The notes beneath the pieces are model-generated. The model saw nothing but the letters and a program-made list of their open reading frames with translations, was not told the origin of the DNA and did no database searches. A stretch of DNA of 64,000 nucleotides from Kribbella sindirgiensis (GTDB taxonomy: Bacteria > Actinomycetota > Actinomycetes > Propionibacteriales > Kribbellaceae): assembly GCF_004331435.1 (NCBI RefSeq), contig NZ_SJKA01000011.1:124001-188000 (forward strand), read 5' to 3'. Every line of letters starts with the position of its first letter. Position 1 is the first letter of the stretch. Of this stretch, positions 59,485-64,000 are shown piece by piece. The translations under genes were made by a program, and so were the position numbers.

Positions 59485-60470
59485 CGCCCAAGCTCTTCTG
59501 TTCCGCGCTCGGGGTCCTCGCACTCCTCGGCGGCGCGATCACCTACGTCGCGCACGCGCGCGCGACCGACGCGACCGTCGCGACCGAGAACGCCGTACCG
59601 GTTGTCACGGGGCAGCCGATGCGGTTCGACGGTCAGACGCTGTTCTTCCGCAACCTCGCCGACGGACCGGATTCCGGCAAGCTGGCCGCCGTACCAGTGG
59701 CCGATCCAGGCGCTGCCCGGCGCGTGGGGGAGCTGCACTGCGACCGCTTCGCTGCGGCCCGCGGTACGGCGATCTGCCTGCGGTTGAAGGCCGGCTCGCT
59801 CCCCGCGATGACGGACCTGATCGTCCTGGACGCGAACCTCCGCGAACGCCACCGCGAGACGCTCCCCGGTACGCCGAGCAGGGCCCGGGTGTCGCCGGAC
59901 GGGCGGTTCGTGAACTGGACGCTGTTCGTCACCGGCGACTCGTACGCCGCCACGGGCTTCTCGACCCGCACCGGGCTGTACGAGGTCGCCACCGGACGGC
60001 TCGTGAAGACGATCGAGGAGCTCGCGGTGTTCGTCGACGGGAAGCGGTACTTCGCCTCGGACGTGAACTACTGGGGGATCACGTTCGCTGCCGACGGCAA
60101 CCGTTTCTACGTGACGATGGCGAGCAAGGGGACGACGTACCTGATCGAGGCCGACTACCGCGCGTACCGCGGGACCGCGATCGCCGAGAACGTCGAATGC
60201 CCGTCGCTCTCACCCGACGGCCGCCGCATCGCCTACAAACAAAAGGTTTCCACCGGAGTCTGGCGTCTCGCCGTCCTGGACCTGGACACCCGGCAAGTCA
60301 ACCATCCGCCCGACTCCCGTCCGGTGGACGACCAACCCGTCTGGCAGGGCAACAACACTCTGCTCTACCCGCTCAGGAACTCCAGTAACACCCTCGATCT
60401 CTGGTCCGTCGGCCTGACTACGCCTGCGAAACTCCTTGTCCCGCAGGCCACCAGCCCGTCATTTGGCTAG
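59481..60470 (+). CDS. TolB-like beta-propeller protein, membrane-anchored
   Basis: 329 residues; ATG overlaps the MFS stop (ATGA). N-terminal signal or anchor (KLFCSALGVLALLGGAITYVAHARA). Repeating beta-propeller blades with SPDGRFVNWTLF and SLSPDGRRIAYKQKVSTGVWRLAVLDLDT resemble WD40/TolB-type sheets. It probably works outside the membrane with the preceding two proteins. Its 3' end overlaps a minus-strand microprotein gene by 12 bases. Confidence 0.78.
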   Translation: MTPKLFCSALGVLALLGGAITYVAHARATDATVATENAVPVVTGQPMRFDGQTLFFRNLADGPDSGKLAAVPVADPGAARRVGELHCDRFAAARGTAICLRLKAGSLPAMTDLIVLDANLRERHRETLPGTPSRARVSPDGRFVNWTLFVTGDSYAATGFSTRTGLYEVATGRLVKTIEELAVFVDGKRYFASDVNYWGITFAADGNRFYVTMASKGTTYLIEADYRAYRGTAIAENVECPSLSPDGRRIAYKQKVSTGVWRLAVLDLDTRQVNHPPDSRPVDDQPVWQGNNTLLYPLRNSSNTLDLWSVGLTTPAKLLVPQATSPSFG

Positions 60471-60548
60471 CGCGCGGGCGACCGTGTAGATCGTCCAGCC
60501 GGCCACGACGACGAGAACGGTGCCGAGGGCAATGAGGAACTTCTTCAT
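60459..60548 (-). CDS. 29-residue membrane microprotein
   Basis: ATG 60548, TGA at 60459. MKKFLIALGTVLVVVAGWTI followed by YTVARALAK: one membrane helix with a basic start and end. Its ATG overlaps the TGA of the TetR C-terminal remnant (ATGA), so it was once the second gene of a TetR operon. Codon use is normal. Function unknown. Confidence 0.55.
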   Translation of the reverse strand: MKKFLIALGTVLVVVAGWTIYTVARALAK

Positions 60549-60649
60549 GACTGCTCCGGTCCGAGGATGCTGTGCACCAGCGCCCTCACGTAGGCGGGAT
60601 CGATCGGCTCACCGGTGATCAGGAGCCGGTAGTACAGAGCCGTAGCACT
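60545..60649 (-). pseudogene. C-terminal remnant of a TetR-family regulator
   Basis: The frame ALYYRLLITGEPIDPAYVRA-LVHSILGPEQS, ending in TGA, reads as the last 31 residues of a TetR/AcrR protein (typical LYYRLLxTGEPxD helix). Upstream, the frame runs into the inverted repeat at 60649-60676 and the start of the divergent MFS gene, so the DNA-binding part is missing. A deletion or rearrangement at that point is the simplest reading. Confidence 0.65.
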
Positions 60650-60676
60650 ATTTCCGCAACTGGAGTAGCGGAAATA
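60649..60676. promoter_or_regulatory. Inverted repeat before MFS exporter
   Basis: TATTTCCGC, 10 bases, GCGGAAATA: a perfect 9-bp inverted repeat 44 bases before the MFS start. It fits a TetR-type operator, and lies exactly at the break of the TetR remnant. Confidence 0.65.
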
Positions 60677-60720
60677 AACGCTGCCATGGATTGTCAGGGT
60701 TCGGTGTCACTGTTGACCGA

Positions 60721-61935
60721 GTGACCTCACGACCCCGACTGCTGCTGCCCGCAGCCTTCATCACGTCCCTCGGCAACAACATCCAGCTCCTCGGTGCCGC
60801 GCTGCTGCTGGTTCGCGCGCAGGGCTCGATGCTCGACGTCGGCTGGCTCTTCATCGCCGTCGCCGTACCGCAGGCCGTCCTTTCGCCGTACTTCGGTCGC
60901 CTCGCGGACCGCTTCGACCGGCGCCGCCTGTGGATCATCTGCGACCTGATGAGCGCGGCGGCCGCCCTCGCGCTTCCGGTCGGCCTGGCGCTCGGCGTGT
61001 CCCACCAGCCGCTCGTGTACGCGACCAACTTCGCTCTCGCGGTCATCGCCGCCCAGTTCACGCCGGCCAGTGCCGCACTGACCCGCGAACGAGTCCCCAC
61101 CACGCAACTCCGCCGCTTCAACGCGCACTACGAGATCGCTCTCCAGGGCGGCATGCTCCTGTCCGCCGCCGTCGGTGGCATCGCGCTCCAGTACTTCGGT
61201 CCGAAGCCACTCTTCACCTTCAACGCGCTCACGTTCGCGCTCTCCGCCGTACTGGTGTTCGCGGTCGGAACGAGGAGCCGCACCGTCGAGTTGCCGCAGG
61301 AAACGACCCGCGCCGCGCGGCCCACCGCCGCGAGAGTGATCCCGCTGGCCTTGCTCTTCGGGCAGGGGCTCGTGGTTGTGACGGTTTTCAACGCGTTGCT
61401 TCCGGTGCTGTTGATCGGAGAGTGGCATCGCGGTCCGGCTGTCCTCGGTGTCGTCGATGCGCTGGGCGGAGCCGGTTTCCTGCTCGCCGCGGCCGTCTAC
61501 CGCCGATCCGCGGCACGTCTCGGCGACCTGAAGCTCGCGGTCGGCGGATTCGTCGTCTGTACGGCGTTGTTCGCGCTGCAGCCGCTGTTCGGCCTCCCGG
61601 TGCTGATGATGCTCGTACCGCTGGGCGCCTTCCTGTTCGGGCAGGCGCGGATCGCGACACGTTCGTTGCTGATGACCTCGGTGGACGAGTCGCGGGTCGG
61701 GCACGCGTTCGGGCTGGCCAACGGGTACGGCCTCGCCGCGACGATCGTCGTGATGCTGATCGCCTCGGTCGTCACCGGCCACTCCGACACCCGCTACGGC
61801 TTCGCGACCGTCGCCGCGATCAGCCTCCTCGCCGCCGGTCTCGCCGCGGCCTGGATCTCAACCATTTCGCGCCGTACCGCATCCAACCACCATGGAGCGC
61901 GACCAGTCCTTCGATCACCTGGCGGAGCGATATGA
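60721..61935 (+). CDS. MFS transporter, enterobactin-exporter-like
   Basis: 404 residues from a GTG at 60721 (a TTG at 60691 would add ten). Twelve helices; FGRLADRFDRRRLWIICDLM is the MFS loop 2-3 motif, and the QGGMLLSAAVGGIALQYFG segment is typical of the MFS_3/EntS-like group. Probably a drug or metabolite exporter once controlled by the decayed TetR gene. Its end overlaps the methyltransferase gene by 44 bases. Confidence 0.88.
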   Translation: MTSRPRLLLPAAFITSLGNNIQLLGAALLLVRAQGSMLDVGWLFIAVAVPQAVLSPYFGRLADRFDRRRLWIICDLMSAAAALALPVGLALGVSHQPLVYATNFALAVIAAQFTPASAALTRERVPTTQLRRFNAHYEIALQGGMLLSAAVGGIALQYFGPKPLFTFNALTFALSAVLVFAVGTRSRTVELPQETTRAARPTAARVIPLALLFGQGLVVVTVFNALLPVLLIGEWHRGPAVLGVVDALGGAGFLLAAAVYRRSAARLGDLKLAVGGFVVCTALFALQPLFGLPVLMMLVPLGAFLFGQARIATRSLLMTSVDESRVGHAFGLANGYGLAATIVVMLIASVVTGHSDTRYGFATVAAISLLAAGLAAAWISTISRRTASNHHGARPVLRSPGGAI

Positions 61936-62566
61936 CCGGCTCGGCGAACTGACCGCCGACCACGTCGCCGACTGGCTCCCGACCGTCCTCCCCGACCGTC
62001 GCCGCCGAGCCGTCGATCTCGGTTGCGGTGCCGGCCGGCACGCCGTCGTCCTCGCGGACTACTTCGACCAGGTCGACGCGATCGATCTGTCCGGTCCGAT
62101 GATCCGCCTCGCCCGTCGCAAGCGGCCGCGCTCGAACATCACCTATCTCGAGTCCGGCATCCTCGAACTGTCGGGCCAGTACGACTTCGTCACCACCTCG
62201 GCCACTCTGCATCACGTCGCCGACCTCCCCGCCGTACTGCGGCATATCCGCTCGCTCGTCGCGGTCGGCGGCTGCGCGGCCCTCGCCGACACGGTGTCGC
62301 CACGTCCCGCGAACCCGCGCTGGTGGCTGTACGGCGGCGAGGTCCGCAAGCTCGCCCGCAACCTGATCCATCGCAACCCGCACGCCTGGGAGATCTTCGG
62401 CCTGTCGACCGGAGACTGGCTCGACCATCGCGTCTCCGACCGGTACCTGAGCCGCGCCGGCTTCGAGAAGGCGTACGGCGCGGTGTTCCCGGAGGGCCGC
62501 TTCGTGCGGGTGGGGAGCCAGTGCGCCGTGATCTGGCACCGACCAGATATAACAGCACTTATATAA
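61892..62566 (+). CDS. Class I SAM-dependent methyltransferase
   Basis: 224 residues. Motif I DLGCGAGRH at 42-50, acidic residue after beta2 (VDAIDLSGPM), and the FVTTSATLHHVADLPAVLRHIRSLVAVGG region of UbiE-like enzymes. Substrate unknown. The gene overlaps the preceding MFS gene; its TAA stop lies inside the 28-bp palindrome that controls the next operon. Confidence 0.88.
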   Translation: MERDQSFDHLAERYDRLGELTADHVADWLPTVLPDRRRRAVDLGCGAGRHAVVLADYFDQVDAIDLSGPMIRLARRKRPRSNITYLESGILELSGQYDFVTTSATLHHVADLPAVLRHIRSLVAVGGCAALADTVSPRPANPRWWLYGGEVRKLARNLIHRNPHAWEIFGLSTGDWLDHRVSDRYLSRAGFEKAYGAVFPEGRFVRVGSQCAVIWHRPDITALI

Positions 62567-62576
62567 GTGCTGTTAT
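62549..62576. promoter_or_regulatory. 28-bp perfect palindrome, MarR-type operator
   Basis: ATAACAGCACTTAT followed directly by its complement; centre at 62562/62563. It ends 9 bases before the MarR-family start and is AT-rich in GC-rich DNA. Autorepression by the MarR-type protein is the obvious role. Confidence 0.8.
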
Positions 62577-62585
62577 GATCGGCGC

Positions 62586-63053
62586 ATGGAGGATCCCACC
62601 GAGCAGAGTTTGTGGCGGCCGTTGCACGATTTGCTGGCACGGCTGGACGCCGAGATCGGGCAGATCTACACCGATCGGGACGTCAAAGGGCTGAAGCCGA
62701 CGTGGGTGCGGGAGCTGCTCCAGCTGCACCTCAAAGGGCCGATGACGATCACCGAGCTGGCCGACGCGATCGGGCGGACGCACTCGGCGCTCAGCCAGAA
62801 GGTGGCCGCGATGCGCGCCGCCGGCCTGGTCCGGACCGTGCCGGGTGCGGACGCGCGCAGCAAGCAGGTCACGCTCACCGCCAAGTCCAAGAAGCTCGTC
62901 GAACTGCTCGCCGCCGAATGGCGGGCGACCGAGGCCGCGATCGCCGAACTCGAGGCCGAACTGCCGTACCCGATGTCTCAGGTCGTCCGCGACGTCGAGG
63001 AAGCACTCGCTCGCAAGAGCTTCCACGACCGGATCGCGGAGAAGCTGCAGTGA
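62586..63053 (+). CDS. MarR-family regulator
   Basis: 155 residues. Winged helix PMTITELADAIGRTHSALSQKVAAMRAAGLVRTVPGADARSKQVTLTAKSKKLVELL, with dimerising N- and C-terminal helices. It presumably binds the palindrome at 62549-62576 and represses itself and the MFS gene that overlaps its stop (GTGA). Confidence 0.92.
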   Translation: MEDPTEQSLWRPLHDLLARLDAEIGQIYTDRDVKGLKPTWVRELLQLHLKGPMTITELADAIGRTHSALSQKVAAMRAAGLVRTVPGADARSKQVTLTAKSKKLVELLAAEWRATEAAIAELEAELPYPMSQVVRDVEEALARKSFHDRIAEKLQ

Positions 63054-64000
63054 AGCGCGCCTTCATCGACCTCGGGCCGTTGAAGGTCCCGACGTACCGG
63101 CGGTTGTGGATCGGGCAGGTGCTGTCGGGGTTCGGCGGTCAGCTGACCTTCGTCGCGGTGATGTTCCAGGTCTGGGACCAGACCGCGAGCCCGGCCTGGA
63201 CGGGCGCGGTCGGCCTGGCGCAGGCGTTGCCGCTGATCGTGCTCGGCCTGTTCGCGGGCACGCTCGTCGACCGGCTCGAACGGCGCAAGATCTACCTGAT
63301 CACCACGATCGGTCAGTTGCTGACCGCAACCGTGATGGCCAGCCAGCTCGTGACCGGTCGAGTCCCGGTGGGGGTGCTCCTGGCGCTGGTCGCCGTACAG
63401 TCGGCCTTCGGCGCGACGGCCGGCCCGGTGGCGCGGACCGTGCTGCCGCAGTTGCTGTCGCGTGATCAGCTGGCCGCGGGGATCGCGCTCAACCGGATCG
63501 GCTTCCAGGGCGCGATGCTGCTCGGGCCGGCGCTCGGTGGCGTGATCGTCGGGACCTGGGGCGTTGGCGTCTGTTACCTCGTCGACGCGCTCAGCTTCCT
63601 CGCGGCGCTGTACGGCGTACTCGGGCTGCCGCGGATGACGATCGAGGGTTTTGCGAAACCGGGGTTGCGCGGGGTCTGGGACGGGTTGACGTTCGTCGTC
63701 GCGACACCGGTGATCCGGGGCGCGTTGATCACCGACCTGGCCGCGACCGTGCTCTCGATGCCGATCAGCTTGTTCCCGGTGATCAATGCCGAGCGGTTCG
63801 GGAACAATCCGCGGACACTCGGGCTGTTCCTGACCGCGATCGCTGTCGGCGGAGTCGCCGCGTCGCTGTTCTCCGGATCGTTCACCCGGTTGCCGCGGCA
63901 CGGGCTGGTGATGCTGTGCGGTTCGGCCGGGTGGGGGATCGCGCTGCTGCTGTTCGCGTTCTCGCCGGCCGCCTGGCTGGCGCTGATGTGCCTCGCGTTC
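63050..64000 (+). CDS. MFS transporter (3' partial)
   Basis: Starts with a GTG overlapping the MarR stop and runs off the window; 317 residues visible. EntS/MFS_3-type exporter: YRRLWIGQVLSGFGGQLTFVAVMFQVWD, GLFAGTLVDRLERRKIYLITTIGQ, GPVARTVLPQLLSRDQLAAGIALNRIGFQGAMLLGPALGG. Co-transcribed with and likely controlled by the MarR-type protein; probably a drug exporter. Confidence 0.9.
   Translation, partial: MKRAFIDLGPLKVPTYRRLWIGQVLSGFGGQLTFVAVMFQVWDQTASPAWTGAVGLAQALPLIVLGLFAGTLVDRLERRKIYLITTIGQLLTATVMASQLVTGRVPVGVLLALVAVQSAFGATAGPVARTVLPQLLSRDQLAAGIALNRIGFQGAMLLGPALGGVIVGTWGVGVCYLVDALSFLAALYGVLGLPRMTIEGFAKPGLRGVWDGLTFVVATPVIRGALITDLAATVLSMPISLFPVINAERFGNNPRTLGLFLTAIAVGGVAASLFSGSFTRLPRHGLVMLCGSAGWGIALLLFAFSPAAWLALMCLAF

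Overview
The window is high-GC, densely packed DNA with short intergenic gaps, many ATGA/GTGA gene overlaps, frequent GTG/TTG starts and many actinobacterial families (DUF5753 and DUF397 regulators, a SigB/SigF-type sigma factor, DUF2961 glycosidase). This points to a soil actinomycete. A Kribbella-like (Propionibacteriales) genome is my best guess, but that is inference. I saw no rRNA, tRNA, CRISPR array, transposase or phage structural gene.

1-16 kb: the tail of an ALO-domain FAD oxidase, a PIG-L deacetylase, hydrolases, 6-phosphogluconate dehydrogenase, a large secreted GH172-type protein, an isochorismatase-fold protein, an atypical tyrosyl-tRNA synthetase behind a tyrosine-containing leader and attenuator, isopentenyl-diphosphate isomerase, a thioredoxin-reductase-like flavoprotein with a palindromic operator, and a ketopantoate reductase. 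16-24 kb: a complete Opp/Dpp-type peptide ABC operon (binding protein, two ATPases, two permeases) on the minus strand, divergent from an OmpR/histidine-kinase pair. 24-34 kb: an ABC-F protein with a tiny cysteine-containing uORF, a CcdC-like protein with a NarL-type two-component pair, a metal-sensing ArsR/CDF exporter pair and assorted enzymes.

34-43 kb is the accessory part. After a purine-rich, AT-shifted stretch it holds a secreted hypothetical protein, an orphan LuxR domain, two cassettes of DUF5753-type HTH regulators with very small partner proteins, and between them a graspetide/imiditide-type RiPP cluster: precursor peptide (38151-38423), ATP-grasp ligase (38429-39373) and PIMT-like methyltransferase (39363-40520). 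Shared bipartite and palindromic DNA elements suggest the regulators and small proteins belong to one network. 43-64 kb: a SigB-family sigma factor, a secreted TAP-like peptidase, a geranylgeranyl-reductase-like flavoprotein, an ABC exporter with a divergent regulator, a GH51 arabinofuranosidase with a divergent LacI repressor, a secreted metallophosphoesterase operon, a TetR remnant, MFS exporters and a MarR/MFS operon cut by the window end.

The two most striking observations are these. First, a 123-nt element is present twice (122/123 identical) at 3' ends of minus-strand genes. The two copies are closed by terminal stems of unrelated sequence that are nevertheless self-complementary, and nearly all stem irregularities are G:U pairs only if the minus strand is the RNA. 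Second, the RiPP cluster contains a methyltransferase lacking the segment where PIMT homologues carry a GDG-type motif.
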